This document shows positions 26,067 through 35,601 of a stretch of DNA of 64,000 bases, in pieces. Location: NCBI RefSeq assembly GCF_016735695.1, contig NZ_JAERQD010000024.1:27216-91215 (forward strand), written 5' to 3'. Numbering within the stretch: the stretch's first letter is position 1; every line of letters starts with the position of its first letter. The notes beneath the pieces were generated by a model, which searched no databases, was not told the DNA's origin, and saw only the letters and a list, made by a program, of their open reading frames with translations. Source of the DNA: Microvirga zambiensis WSM3693 (lineage in GTDB: Bacteria > Pseudomonadota > Alphaproteobacteria > Rhizobiales > Beijerinckiaceae). The translations under genes were made by a program, and so were the position numbers.

Positions 26067-27731
26067 TCAATGATGGCCATGGACAAGGGCACTTGCCTCA
26101 AATCCAGGCGCCGCTTCGAGCAGTTGGCGGGTATAGGGATGCTGAGGCGAAGTGAAAATTTGAGCGGTTGCGCCATGCTCCACGATTCTGCCTTCACGCA
26201 TCACCAGGACGCGGTCAGAAAATTGCCGGGCGACCGCCAGATTATGAGTGATGAAGAGATAGGTCAGACCGAGACTCTCCTGCAACTCCTTCAAAAGCTC
26301 GAGGACGGCCTGCTGGGCCGATACATCAAGCGCTGAAACGGCCTCGTCTAGCACCAGAAGTTTCGGCCCAGTGATCAGGGCACGCGCAATAGCAATGCGT
26401 TGGCGTTGGCCTCCGGAGAGTTGCGAAGGACGTCTTGTCAGAAACGATTCCGGCAGACCGACCCGGGACAGCAGTGAGCGCGCGGCTTCCTTCTGTTCGG
26501 ATCGCGTGCCAATATCATGAATCGCCAGCGGCTCGCGCAGAATCGTGGAAATGCGGTGGCGGGAATTGAGGGACGCATAGGGATTCTGGTAAACCATCTG
26601 GGCGTCGCGACGGAAGCGCTTCAGGTCACCTCCCTTCAAATCTCCCACGGCGTACCCGTTGAAGGCGACGCTACCCGTGTCAGCCTCGGTCAGCTGCAGG
26701 AGAGTCCGCACCAGGCTGGTTTTTCCCGATCCTGACTCACCCACGATACAGAGCGTCTCTCGTGGGTGGAGATCGAACGATACCTTCGCGAACGCGCTGA
26801 CGGCTGCTCCTTTCCGATCACCGTAGGTTTTGCTCAGGTCCCGCACCTGCAGCAATGGGCTTGCGGCGGGCGAGAGTGTGGTTGCCGTGCCAACTTCGTC
26901 CGTTAGCATCGGCGCTGCGGCGATCAGTGCCTTCGTGTACTCATGGCGAGGCTCGGACAGGACACTCCGGGTGGGACCGTTCTCGACGATCTCACCCGAC
27001 TTCATCACGAGAATTCGGTCTGCCCGGTCTGCCGCCAACGCCAGATCATGTGTGATCAGCAGGAGCGAAACACCGCTGCGCTTAATCGCCCTGGTAAGGT
27101 GGTCGAGCACTTGGCGCTGTACCGAGACATCGAGCGCACTAGTGGGTTCATCGGCCAGAATGAGTTGCGGGTTACCCGCAAGCGCAGCGGCGATCGCAAC
27201 CCGCTGATTCATGCCGCCGGATAGCTGGTGTGGATAGCTATCGAAGATTCGCTGCGGATCGTCGAAGCCGACATGAGTCAAACGCTCGAGCGCAGCTTTG
27301 CGAGCAGTGCCACGTTTCAGCGTAGGATGGTGCAGGACCAGCACCTCCTCTAGCTGTGAGCCGATGCGGCGCAGAGGGTTGAGTGATCCGCTCGCGTCCT
27401 GGGCAATATACCCAATCCGTCGCCCCCGGATCTCGCGCCACTGCCGGTGGGAGAGTGCCGTGAGGTCGACGTCGTCGAAGCGAAGGCTTCGCGCATCAAG
27501 CCGATGGTTCCGGCTGCTGTGCAGGCCAAGGATCGCATTGATTAGCGTCGACTTCCCGGAGCCGGATTCTCCGACGATCGCCGTGATGGCGCCTCGTTCG
27601 AGGCTGAAACCCACGTCCTTGAGTGCTCTGGTCTCGGGCCGCGCCTGATGCGCGTCGTACCAAAAGTTTAGGTCCGCCACCTGCAGGAGATTGGGCTGGG
27701 TCGGCCTCCCCACGTCAGTGATCGCCAGCAT
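26067..27731 (-). CDS. Fused double ATPase of a peptide-type ABC importer (DppD-DppF-like)
   Basis: A 554-residue protein with two complete ABC domains, equivalent to DppD and DppF in one chain. Walker A motifs are 'GESGSGKST' (54-62) and 'GESGSGKTS' (331-339). Signatures are 'LSGGM' (170-174) and 'LSGGQ' (438-442), with Walker B followed by 'ADEPTSALD' and 'LDEAVSALD'. Each half ends with the oligopeptide-type extension ('PRHEYTKALI', 'PQHPYTRQLL'). It energises import through the two permeases encoded just upstream, whose end it overlaps by 17 bp. Confidence 0.94.
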   Translation of the reverse strand: MLAITDVGRPTQPNLLQVADLNFWYDAHQARPETRALKDVGFSLERGAITAIVGESGSGKSTLINAILGLHSSRNHRLDARSLRFDDVDLTALSHRQWREIRGRRIGYIAQDASGSLNPLRRIGSQLEEVLVLHHPTLKRGTARKAALERLTHVGFDDPQRIFDSYPHQLSGGMNQRVAIAAALAGNPQLILADEPTSALDVSVQRQVLDHLTRAIKRSGVSLLLITHDLALAADRADRILVMKSGEIVENGPTRSVLSEPRHEYTKALIAAAPMLTDEVGTATTLSPAASPLLQVRDLSKTYGDRKGAAVSAFAKVSFDLHPRETLCIVGESGSGKTSLVRTLLQLTEADTGSVAFNGYAVGDLKGGDLKRFRRDAQMVYQNPYASLNSRHRISTILREPLAIHDIGTRSEQKEAARSLLSRVGLPESFLTRRPSQLSGGQRQRIAIARALITGPKLLVLDEAVSALDVSAQQAVLELLKELQESLGLTYLFITHNLAVARQFSDRVLVMREGRIVEHGATAQIFTSPQHPYTRQLLEAAPGFEASALVHGHH

Positions 27732-28575
27732 GACGCCTCTCCAGTTCGCGGCCGAGGTGGTTCGTGGTCAGCACGGTGCCAACAATGACGAGGCTTGGAA
27801 AAAGGATGAGCCACCAGCCGACATTGATGAATTTTCGGCCCTCGGCGATCAACAAGCCCCACTCCATTTCGGGCGGTGGAGCCCCAAAGCCCAGGAAGCT
27901 CAATGACGACACCGAGAGTACGGCAGCGCCAAATTCGACGGTGGCAAGCGCCAGCACGGGCCCCATCGCGTGAGGCAGGACGTGCCGGAAGATCACGTAG
28001 CCTTTCGAAGCGCCGAGAAGCGCTGTCGCCTCTACGAATGTTGCTCCCTGGACGCGTAACACTTCAGAGCGCATGATTCGCGCGAAGCTGCCGATCGAGC
28101 CAACGCCGACCGCAATCGCCACAGGCACGAGACCAAAGCCAAGCGCGGTCACGATGGCGAGGCTGAGCAACAGGTTGGGAATGGCCAGCATCACGTCGAC
28201 AACCCGCATGATCCTGCTATCAACCCGTTGAGGCGCCGTTCCGGAGACGAGGCCGATCAGCGATCCGATCACCAATCCCAACGCCACTGCGATCGACGTG
28301 GCCCTGAGTGAATTCTGGGTTCCGTATACGAGGCGTGAATAGACATCCCGGCCGAGATGGTCAGTTCCAAACCAGTGGCCCGCGCTTGGCGGCTGGAGCT
28401 TTCCGCGCACCGCGATGGCGAGTGGATCGTGCGTTGCGAACAGCTGCGGTGACACCGCGCAGACGAGCAGAAGGCCGATGACGGCCAAGGCAAGCCAGAA
28501 GTTCAAACCTGGGAAGGACAGGCTAGACCAACGGCGGCGAGGGGTGGAGCCGGGCAATACTGCGGCGTCTGTCAC
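27715..28575 (-). CDS. ABC transporter permease (DppC-like)
   Basis: A 286-residue inner-membrane permease with the N-terminal OppC-type domain and BPD_transp_1 fold. The family text 'FGTDHLGRDVYSRLVYGTQN' follows the first span, and the ATPase-contact (EAA) loop is 'EATALLGASKGYVIFRHVLP'. It forms the translocation pore with the DppB-like protein encoded 17 bp upstream. About six spans are expected. Confidence 0.93.
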   Translation of the reverse strand: MTDAAVLPGSTPRRRWSSLSFPGLNFWLALAVIGLLLVCAVSPQLFATHDPLAIAVRGKLQPPSAGHWFGTDHLGRDVYSRLVYGTQNSLRATSIAVALGLVIGSLIGLVSGTAPQRVDSRIMRVVDVMLAIPNLLLSLAIVTALGFGLVPVAIAVGVGSIGSFARIMRSEVLRVQGATFVEATALLGASKGYVIFRHVLPHAMGPVLALATVEFGAAVLSVSSLSFLGFGAPPPEMEWGLLIAEGRKFINVGWWLILFPSLVIVGTVLTTNHLGRELERRHAGDH

Positions 28576-28592
28576 ATTGAACTCCGCAAGGG

Positions 28593-29597
28593 TTAGGCTC
28601 TGTATTCGACGCGGGGATCGAGAAGCGGATAAAGCAGATCGACGAGGAGATTGATCACCACGTAGGTCAGTGCTGAGAAGACAATGAGACCACAGACGAG
28701 GTTGATGTCCTTGTTGGTGACGCCCATTTGCATCAGTCGCCCAATGCCTTGGCGGGAAAAGACCGTCTCCGTCACGACAGAGCTTGCAAGCGTGCCGCCA
28801 ACGATGAGCCCGGCCATCGTAAAGGCGGGGAGGGAGGCGTTATGCAACGCATGACCCAGGATGCGCAGCTCGGAATACCCCCGCGACCGCATGAGGCGGA
28901 TGAACGTTTCGCTGTAGGTCTGATGCAGGCTATTGCTCAGGACCTGTCCGAGCAGGCCTGCGCCTGGAATAGCTAGCGTCAGGGCGGGCAAGACCAGCGT
29001 CAGCCAGGAATCGCTCCCCGTGGCTGGAACCCAGCGCAATGTGAACGCGAAGAATTGCAGCAGCAGGAGTCCGACGACGAAGGTAGGCACCGCCACGAAG
29101 ATCGACGGAATCTTCGAAAAAATTACTCCGAAGCGAGGGAACCCTGGGAGATCCAGTGACAAGACAGCCAGCGTTGTGCCGAGGATCACGCTGAGCGCAA
29201 GAGCAATGAAAGCCAGTTGGGCAGTGACAGGTGCCGCTTCGGCGATGGAGGCCGTCACGCTCTTGCCCGTCACCAAGGACGTTCCAAAATCGAGATGAAG
29301 CGCCCGCCATAAGGCATCCGCATATTGGATGATCAGTGGGCGATCGAAGCCGTATTGCGCCCGGATCTTTGCAAATGCGGCAGGGTCAACTTGGGCATCT
29401 GCACCGAGCATGATGGAGACCGGATCGCCGGGCAGCCAGTAGAGAATGGCGAAGGTAAGCGTAAAGCTCGCCCAGGCCACAAAGGCTGCCTGCAGCAGCT
29501 TCTTCGTCAGCACGGGGCGCAGGCGAGCAAAGGTCCAGCGCGAAGGCCTGGCGCTTGCTGCCTGACCAGAGGCTCGGGTGCTCACTTGTCCAGCCAA
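28593..29597 (-). CDS. ABC transporter permease (DppB-like)
   Basis: A permease of up to 334 residues. The DppB-type text is 'WLPGDPVSIMLGADAQVDPA' after the first span and 'RSRGYSELRILGHALHNASL' as the EAA loop, ending 'VVINLLVDLLYPLLDPRVEY'. An ATG at 29597 lies inside the binding-protein gene; a GTG at about 29582 overlapping that gene's stop is equally likely. The N-terminal ~25 residues are unusually basic and polar. It pairs with the DppC-like permease. Confidence 0.92.
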   Translation of the reverse strand: MAGQVSTRASGQAASARPSRWTFARLRPVLTKKLLQAAFVAWASFTLTFAILYWLPGDPVSIMLGADAQVDPAAFAKIRAQYGFDRPLIIQYADALWRALHLDFGTSLVTGKSVTASIAEAAPVTAQLAFIALALSVILGTTLAVLSLDLPGFPRFGVIFSKIPSIFVAVPTFVVGLLLLQFFAFTLRWVPATGSDSWLTLVLPALTLAIPGAGLLGQVLSNSLHQTYSETFIRLMRSRGYSELRILGHALHNASLPAFTMAGLIVGGTLASSVVTETVFSRQGIGRLMQMGVTNKDINLVCGLIVFSALTYVVINLLVDLLYPLLDPRVEYRA

Positions 29598-31174
29598 GCT
29601 GCTTCAAGGCGGAGCCGGACCAGTACATCTGGCAATGCGCCCTTCAGTTTGGGATCGAAGGCGAGAACCTGTGTCACCGGATAAAGCGGATTGACATAAG
29701 CCTCTTCGACAAGATGGTCCTGAATTTCCGCGATCTTGGCAAACCGATCCTCAAGCTTGCCGTAGCCGAGCTGATCGATCACAGCTTTCTTCAGCCATGC
29801 GTCATTGCTGTTGGGCACGTTGCGCTGCTCGGGGCCATAATAGGAGCGAAGGACGTCAGGGTCGGCCTCGGTCGCATTGCCAAAGATCGCTTCGAACTTA
29901 TGCGGATTGAGGATATCCTTCACGATGTCGCTTCCGACTGGGATCAGCGCGAGAGCAAAATCGACGCCGACTTTTTTCCCGGCCTGCTGCACATATTCGG
30001 CTTGCCCGCGGTAGTTGCCATATCCGCTGAGGACAATGCGGAGGGGCTTTCCGTCCTTCTGCCGGATCCCGTTCGTATCTCGCGCACTCCAACCCGCCTC
30101 GTCGAGGAGCTTATTGGCCAATTTTGGATCGTAGGCGATTTTTGAGGATTGATCGATGGCGCCGGGTACGGAAGCAACGAGCACCCCCGTCGATGGGACT
30201 GCTTTGGAGCTTTCAAGTGCGCCGAGCATCTCTTCGCGGTCAATGATGTGGAGCAGGGCCTGACGCACCTTTTTATCGCTCAGAATCGGGGTCTGAACGT
30301 TAAATTGAATACCATAGGGAGTGCCAGGATTGCGGCCCTCCTTGAGCGTAAAACCAGCTGCTTTGATAGCCTCTTCGTCCGCGACGCCGACAGCTGTAAT
30401 GAGTTTGACTCCACCCGATTCCAGAAGGCCAGTTCTCACGCTGTCTTCTGGAGCGATGATGAACTCGATGCGTTCGAGATACGGCTTGCCGGGATTTGCG
30501 GAGCTCGGAGAAGCCCAGGCATAATTCTCCCGGCGCTCGAGCGTAGCGCCTTCGAGCTGTGACCATTTCGTGAGGTTGAAGGGGCCTGCACTGATCAGCG
30601 CACCGGCGCAACGCTGCTCTGGTGTCTTCGCAAGGGTCGCGTTGGAATAAAGAGCAAGCCAAGCCGAGGATGCGGCCGTTAGAAAGTGGCCAGAAGGGTG
30701 CGAAAACTTGATCTTGATCGTGTACTCGTCGACTATATCGCTGCCGTCATAGTACGTTAGGTAATTATAGGCGCGGTTGGCTTTAGGCCCGATAGTCTTC
30801 CGAATGTTGTCGAGGTTGGCTTTCACGGATTCGGCGTTAAGTCTCTGCCCATCAGCATAGGTCACGTCATCGCGAAGATAGTATGTGTATTCAGTGGCGT
30901 TCTCGTTGACCTCCCATCGCTTGGCGACCCAGGGCTTAACCTCGCCGGTCACAGGGTCCTGATCTGTGAGGGAGACAGCGAAGTTCCGTGCGATATTGAG
31001 CGGCGTGAAATTAGTGATCTGGATCGGATCGATGCAGACCGGCGCCTCATGGACCGCGATCTTTAGCACACCGCCTGAGACTGGTTGGTCTGCAGCAATC
31101 GCCCCGCCGGCTGATGAAATCAACAGCGCAGTTCCTGCAAGAAGAACGTGTTTCACCAGTGTCGTCGACGGCAT
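29582..31174 (-). CDS. Peptide-type (family 5) ABC substrate-binding protein
   Basis: A 530-residue periplasmic binding protein. The signal peptide ends near 'GGAIAAD'. Family text includes 'VAKRWEVNENATEYTYYLRD', 'YADGQRLNAESVKANLDNI' and 'DKKVRQALLHIIDREEMLG'. It is the first gene of a nine-gene minus-strand operon running to 21120, preceded by an inverted repeat and -35 module. Family-5 proteins bind peptides, opines, sugars, glutathione and other compounds. With luciferase-like monooxygenases in the same operon, a sulfur- or nitrogen-containing organic compound is likely, but the ligand cannot be read from the sequence. Confidence 0.93.
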   Translation of the reverse strand: MPSTTLVKHVLLAGTALLISSAGGAIAADQPVSGGVLKIAVHEAPVCIDPIQITNFTPLNIARNFAVSLTDQDPVTGEVKPWVAKRWEVNENATEYTYYLRDDVTYADGQRLNAESVKANLDNIRKTIGPKANRAYNYLTYYDGSDIVDEYTIKIKFSHPSGHFLTAASSAWLALYSNATLAKTPEQRCAGALISAGPFNLTKWSQLEGATLERRENYAWASPSSANPGKPYLERIEFIIAPEDSVRTGLLESGGVKLITAVGVADEEAIKAAGFTLKEGRNPGTPYGIQFNVQTPILSDKKVRQALLHIIDREEMLGALESSKAVPSTGVLVASVPGAIDQSSKIAYDPKLANKLLDEAGWSARDTNGIRQKDGKPLRIVLSGYGNYRGQAEYVQQAGKKVGVDFALALIPVGSDIVKDILNPHKFEAIFGNATEADPDVLRSYYGPEQRNVPNSNDAWLKKAVIDQLGYGKLEDRFAKIAEIQDHLVEEAYVNPLYPVTQVLAFDPKLKGALPDVLVRLRLEAAWLDK

Positions 31175-31321
31175 CAGTTTTCTCCGGAGTTTGTCATTTC
31201 CAGACGCATTAGAAGGGCGCTGGAATGACGCCCGCTTATTATGAAAATATACTTGAGAAACAACGCATTAGTCCGAAAATGCGCTTATCCTTGATCAAGT
31301 AGACAACAACATCGTTCGTTC

Positions 31322-31350
31322 TGTCAAACGAAATGTTCTTCTCATAGAAC
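31322..31350 (-). promoter_or_regulatory. Promoter module: 16-bp inverted repeat plus TTGACA
   Basis: On the minus strand: GTTCTATGAGAAGAAC (31350-31335), then ATTTCGT, then TTGACA (31327-31322). The arms GTTCT/AGAAC are perfect with a 6-bp centre. The same module, with the same spacing, occurs at 49070-49098 and, in plus orientation, at 58388-58416. The repeat sits just upstream of the -35 element, a place typical for an activator. It lies about 150 bp upstream of the binding-protein start at 31174. No clear -10 box is claimed. Confidence 0.65.
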
Positions 31351-31465
31351 TTGAAAAACGACGCTTTTCTTCTCTTTTTGGCCGTCTAAATAGAAGTTTG
31401 GTTCCCCAAGCGGCAACAGACCGGCATGGGCAAGCGAGGATTCGATGAATCCTTTGCGTTGACGC

Positions 31466-31872
31466 CCGACGTCGCAACTGATGCGGCCGATGTGGGCGAA
31501 AGGCAAAGAGATGGGCTTTGCCGTCCACCCGATGGCGGGCCACCTGCCTGGGCACATGAAAGGGCGGCCGGCCGAGGCAAAGGTGCCGTGCGACATCGTG
31601 CTGGAAATGGACGAGATCGACGCGGACTTTGCCGACACTGATGTGGTGATCGTCATCGGATCAAAGACAGCGTCAATCTGGCCGCCTAGGAGGATACCAA
31701 CAAATCGATCGCCGGAATGCCGGTGCTGGAGGTGTGGAAGGCCACGCAGGTGTTTGTGTCGAAGCGCGGGCAGGGAACAGGGTATTCGGGAATCGAGAAC
31801 CCGCTATTCTACAAGGAGAACACCCGTTTCGCCTACGGCGATGCCAAAGCCAGCATAGTTCACCCAGCATAG
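31466..31872 (+). pseudogene. pntB: Remnant of NAD(P) transhydrogenase beta subunit (3' end)
   Basis: Two frames together read as the C-terminal domain III of PntB: 'GFAVHPMAGHLPGHMKGRPA', 'VPCDIVLEMDEIDADFADTD', 'VVIVIGSK', then after a frameshift near 31670 '[19 protein letters not shown]', '[19 protein letters not shown]'. PntB couples hydride transfer between NADH and NADP to proton movement. Here only ~130 codons remain, with one frameshift and one stop (TAG in place of the codon after NLAA). No pntA or membrane part is present. It is a stray gene end left by rearrangement. Confidence 0.85.
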
Positions 31873-32049
31873 GTGATATCGCACTGTTGGGAGGGAGATC
31901 GATCGGCTGCAGCTATCGTGTTTGGCGTTGATGAAGCCTTTTTCGGCTCCTCAATAGCACCTGCTTCGCGCCCTGCAGAATGCACTTCTTACTGTCCAGC
32001 AGCAGAGCCATGTCATTTCGGTAGTTCGCTGGCCTGCTATGATAATTTT

Positions 32050-33162
32050 CTACGGCGCTGTAATGAGGCGGTCCGGTCGAAAAGCACTGAGTGTCACTTC
32101 GGAGTCTTCATTAAGTAACTCTGCCGCTACTATGGAGCCAATCGCAGGCGCGAGGGTAATTCCGCTATGCGTTATCGCAACATAGTATCCGTCAACTCCG
32201 GGAAACGGCCCAATTGCCGGTAAACCATCTGCCGGAATGGCCCGTATTCCAAGTCTGACTTCACTGGCCCTCATGGAGGCCAGCGCCGGGATAATTTTGC
32301 TCGCCTCTTGGATAAGAGCGTTGGCCTCCGGCATTGCCACATCAATAACGTAGTTGGGGCCGAGCGCGTGGATGGCATCATTCTTGCAAATAAGAAGCAT
32401 GCCGGACGCGTCAGGCCTGACATGACAGTGCGGTGTAAACAACACACGGTTCAGGTGGACGCCCGGTGCCTGCACATACACGAGCAAGCCATAGCTGGGG
32501 CTCATAGGAACCTGAAGTTCGTTTGGCAGCACAGGATCGTCGGCCCACCGGCCCATGCAATTAACAACGGTGTCTGCCCGATAGGAGGTGCCTGTCTCTG
32601 TCTTGATACCCACAACCTTATGACCGGCACACTCAACGCCCGTCACTCTCGCGTTCGTCACCACCGTCGTACCAAGCGCCGAGGCGGCCGCAAGCAGGCC
32701 GCGCACATAAGAGGTTGTATCGACCCATCCCTCATCAGGAAACCACGCAACCGGAGACTCTCCTAGTGCTGCTGGATCGATGGATGGAGCGAAGCTGAGC
32801 GCCTGATCGGCTGTGATCCACTGGGCATTGTAGCCCCAGTCTTGAAGGCGTCCGACGTTGGCGACATGGGCTTCCCGATCAGCCGCCCCACGCCACTCCA
32901 GGCAGCCGGACTCGTAGTACCAGTCGCCGCGCAGTTCTTTGGCTAAGTGCTTGTGGGCGGCCATTCCAGCGACGTTGAGGTCGTGATACGCGCGTGGGCT
33001 TTTGTCATGTGCGTTGACCCACGCGAAACTGTTGCACGACGTTCCTCTGCCAATATCGCCAGCCTCGACAACGGTGACTTTAGCTCCACCTTGTGCAAGC
33101 CGGAAAGCAACGGAGGCCCCGATCACTCCTGCGCCGATGACGATGAACGACCGCTGGGCCAC
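32050..33162 (-). CDS. FAD-dependent amino-acid oxidase/dehydrogenase (DadA/DAO family)
   Basis: A protein of about 370 residues. The FAD motif 'SFIVIGAGVIGASVAFRLAQ' lies at the N-terminus, and the DAO closing segment 'YVAITHSGITLAPAIGSIVA' near the end. I prefer the GTG at 33162 (GGAAG six bases upstream); an ATG at 33201 would add 13 residues. DAO-family enzymes oxidise D- or N-substituted amino acids to imino acids. It lies at the end of a minus-strand run with an Asp/Glu-type racemase and a MetQ-like binding protein, so a D-amino acid or N-substituted amino acid is a reasonable substrate. Confidence 0.88.
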   Translation of the reverse strand: MAQRSFIVIGAGVIGASVAFRLAQGGAKVTVVEAGDIGRGTSCNSFAWVNAHDKSPRAYHDLNVAGMAAHKHLAKELRGDWYYESGCLEWRGAADREAHVANVGRLQDWGYNAQWITADQALSFAPSIDPAALGESPVAWFPDEGWVDTTSYVRGLLAAASALGTTVVTNARVTGVECAGHKVVGIKTETGTSYRADTVVNCMGRWADDPVLPNELQVPMSPSYGLLVYVQAPGVHLNRVLFTPHCHVRPDASGMLLICKNDAIHALGPNYVIDVAMPEANALIQEASKIIPALASMRASEVRLGIRAIPADGLPAIGPFPGVDGYYVAITHSGITLAPAIGSIVAAELLNEDSEVTLSAFRPDRLITAP

Positions 33163-33384
33163 AGGCTCTTCCTTCTTGATCAGTTGATAGTAGGGTGGCA
33201 ACGAGGATTGCTTCGCTCTGATGTTAGCACGTTAGCGAAAGTAGCGGCGAGTCTGAAGATCGATTCGGTTCAGCCTCGTTTCCCAATTGGCCTGGAGCAC
33301 CAGTCGGAGAAGCCTGCGCAGTCGAGTACGTACCCATTGCCGCATCCCGTGACCCTCCTCCCCGGTGTACCCTCCAAGTGATCC

Positions 33385-34095
33385 TTAGAACCTCGCATAC
33401 CGGCGCGGCCTCAGCCCAGCATGGAACCAATTGACAAGCGAAACAGTATCGTAGACCGGAAGCCCAACCGCTTCGCTGATGTCGGCCGAAAACGGGGCCA
33501 GGTTCGTGCATTCCAACACGAGCGCCCCAATCTCCGGATGCTCTGACACGAAGCGTGTGGCGACATCCACAACCTCGGACCTGAGCGTCTCGTAAGGCAC
33601 GCTCGTATCGCCATGCTTGATCCACCGGACGAAATCCGAGCTCTGGGGCATACCTGCGACCGGGGTATCGTGGGGAATGCCGACAGCGTCGAAGTATCGT
33701 CCATTTAGAACCTCGCCGTTGTAAGTCATGACGCCGACGCGCTTGCCCGTCGGGATCAATTGCTGAACCATTGGGACTTGCAGAAGGCTGCTGGTTGCCA
33801 CTGGCACGGAGCAAAACTCAGCGAGTTCGCGCTGATAGATCGACAGGAACCCGCAGGTCGTGGTGATCCCGTCCACCCCGGCATCAATCAGTTCCTGCGC
33901 CGCCTTCTTGAAGGGCTCAAGAAGGCTCACATTGTGAAGGTCTGTCATGCCGGTCGGCACAGCGTCCTGGACAATCTTATATTGGACGGGGAACTCCCAT
34001 GTCTCGGCGTTGCCGATGTCGCCAAGGTAACGCTGGAAACTCGTGTTGACCATCAGGATGCCGATGGTGACACCATAGAATGTCTTTTTACGCAT
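33385..34095 (-). CDS. Asp/Glu/hydantoin racemase superfamily protein
   Basis: A 236-residue protein of the two-cysteine racemase superfamily. C81 lies in 'GITTTCGFLSIYQ' and C196 in 'ALVLECTNLAPF', the two acid/base cysteines expected from two-base racemases. Members act on aspartate, glutamate, hydantoins, or as maleate isomerase or decarboxylase. The N-terminal part is longer than in plain Asp/Glu racemases. It lies between the amino-acid oxidase and the AhpD-like gene, consistent with interconversion of an amino-acid enantiomer before oxidation. Confidence 0.87.
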   Translation of the reverse strand: MRKKTFYGVTIGILMVNTSFQRYLGDIGNAETWEFPVQYKIVQDAVPTGMTDLHNVSLLEPFKKAAQELIDAGVDGITTTCGFLSIYQRELAEFCSVPVATSSLLQVPMVQQLIPTGKRVGVMTYNGEVLNGRYFDAVGIPHDTPVAGMPQSSDFVRWIKHGDTSVPYETLRSEVVDVATRFVSEHPEIGALVLECTNLAPFSADISEAVGLPVYDTVSLVNWFHAGLRPRRYARF

Positions 34096-34142
34096 GTGCT
34101 ATCCAATGTGAAACATGATGCCGGCCCGTGGATTCGGACACG

Positions 34143-34679
34143 TTATGCGGGCTCCAGCTCCACCACAAACGGCTCAAGGTAGGCATCCAAGTCAACCTCG
34201 AGGACCGAGTTGAAGATGTTCGTGGCGACCATCGTTCCGGCAAAGCCAATCAGCGTGACGACGCCGGCCTCATCGAAGTGCTGCCTGAGTTCCTGCCAGA
34301 TGTCGTCGGAGAGTTTCCCTCGCTGTTCTCCGATGGCTTGACCGACCTTGAGGAGGACGGCCTCGATCTCGCTCGGCGTGAAGTCCCTCGGCTCAATCCC
34401 AGCCTCTTTCAAGAGTCGGCGAAAGAATGTGGCGCACAGAACGCAGTCGGAGCCAGTCGAAATGGCGTAGGCGAAAACGTTGAAGGCTCGCACTCCGACA
34501 AGCTCTTTGGCGGCTTTCTGCAGTTCGTAGAAGCCCTTGTAGGTGCGATAAGCGGGCAGGGAATGCAGGATTGCCTTCTTCATATTCGTGACTTGGCCCA
34601 CGCGGGCGACCTCGTCATCGTATGCGGCATCCTGCTCGAGACTCCCATGCCCGCGCTCGACAGCACTAACCCTGCTCAT
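34143..34679 (-). CDS. AhpD-like/carboxymuconolactone decarboxylase family protein
   Basis: About 178 residues from ATG 34679 (MSRVSAVERGHGSLEQDAA); an upstream in-frame start would add ~88 residues of shadow sequence. The redox motif is 'GSDCVLCATFFRRLL', a CxxC pair at the start of a helix, although the usual histidine four residues on is replaced (F-F-R). Otherwise helical as AhpD-like proteins are. It probably acts in thiol or peroxide handling. Second such gene in the window. Confidence 0.75.
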   Translation of the reverse strand: MSRVSAVERGHGSLEQDAAYDDEVARVGQVTNMKKAILHSLPAYRTYKGFYELQKAAKELVGVRAFNVFAYAISTGSDCVLCATFFRRLLKEAGIEPRDFTPSEIEAVLLKVGQAIGEQRGKLSDDIWQELRQHFDEAGVVTLIGFAGTMVATNIFNSVLEVDLDAYLEPFVVELEPA

Positions 34680-34746
34680 TGTGACCTCGTGTCTCTCAAG
34701 TCTTCTAATCCTGCCCGCTGAACCTACGGGCTGATGGAAAGGACTG

Positions 34747-35535
34747 CTACCAAGCAGGAATGACAGTGCCATTGAACCGTTGAACGATGTAGTTCTTGAT
34801 CGGCTCGGACTCAAAGACCGCGATAAAGCGCTTGATCTGAGGATCGTCGACCTTGTCATTGCGGGCAGACCAAACGATGGCCCACGGTGACGTCTTATCT
34901 TCCAGTGTAATGGCAGTCTTAGGATCGAGTCCAGCAAGGACACCTTTGTTGAGGGTCACGAACGCGGCCCCGAGATCGCTCAGCGAGCGCGGCAGCATGA
35001 TCTCGTCAAGCAGGACAATATCGAAGTTCTTCGGGTTCTCCGCGATGTCCCGGACACTGGCGTTGATCGAGGATCCGTCCTTGAGCTTGATCAGACCGGC
35101 TTTGTGAAGAAGAGCCAGGGCCCGGGACTCATTCGCCGGATCGTTCGGGATGCCGATCTTCGCCCCGTTCGGGATCTCAGCGAGAGACTTGTACTTCGCT
35201 GAGTAGATACCGCCGGGAGCCACGAAGGCGGGCTTGATGGCCACGATCTTGTACCCGCGCGACTCGTTCTGCTTCTGCATGTAGGGCACGTGCTGGAAGT
35301 TACTGACGTCGATGTCACCAGCCTGGGTGGCTTCGTTGATCTGGGTCGGCTCCGTAAACTCCGTCACTTCAACCTTGAGGCCTTCAGCACTGGCTTTCTT
35401 GGCCGCCTCTTTCAAGAAGTCAGCGTAAGGCCCCGGAGATGCCCCAACCCGAAGAGCGCCTTCGGCGGCATAGGATGCACTGCTTACAGCCATCAGAAGT
35501 GCTGCGGCAACGCTTTGAAGGATGCGGATCGTCAT
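34747..35535 (-). CDS. MetQ/NlpA-family ABC substrate-binding protein
   Basis: A 262-residue binding protein of the D/L-methionine (MetQ) family. The signal peptide ends 'SSASYAAEG' without a lipobox cysteine, so it should be soluble in the periplasm. Family text: 'LRVGASPGPYADFLKEAA', 'KVEVTEFTEPTQINEAT', 'GDIDVSNFQHVPYM' and 'KIGIPNDPANESRALALL'. MetQ proteins bind methionine and related compounds. MetN and MetI partners are absent nearby. It diverges from a GntR regulator, and a GntR-like site lies 67 bp upstream of its start. The BisC-like enzyme beyond the regulator suggests a methionine-sulfoxide-like ligand. Confidence 0.9.
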   Translation of the reverse strand: MTIRILQSVAAALLMAVSSASYAAEGALRVGASPGPYADFLKEAAKKASAEGLKVEVTEFTEPTQINEATQAGDIDVSNFQHVPYMQKQNESRGYKIVAIKPAFVAPGGIYSAKYKSLAEIPNGAKIGIPNDPANESRALALLHKAGLIKLKDGSSINASVRDIAENPKNFDIVLLDEIMLPRSLSDLGAAFVTLNKGVLAGLDPKTAITLEDKTSPWAIVWSARNDKVDDPQIKRFIAVFESEPIKNYIVQRFNGTVIPAW

Positions 35536-35601
35536 AAGACTCTTCTCCTAATGGACAGCTTCGATGCTACGGAGTTGCAAGCATCAATGCGACATATGTT
35601 G

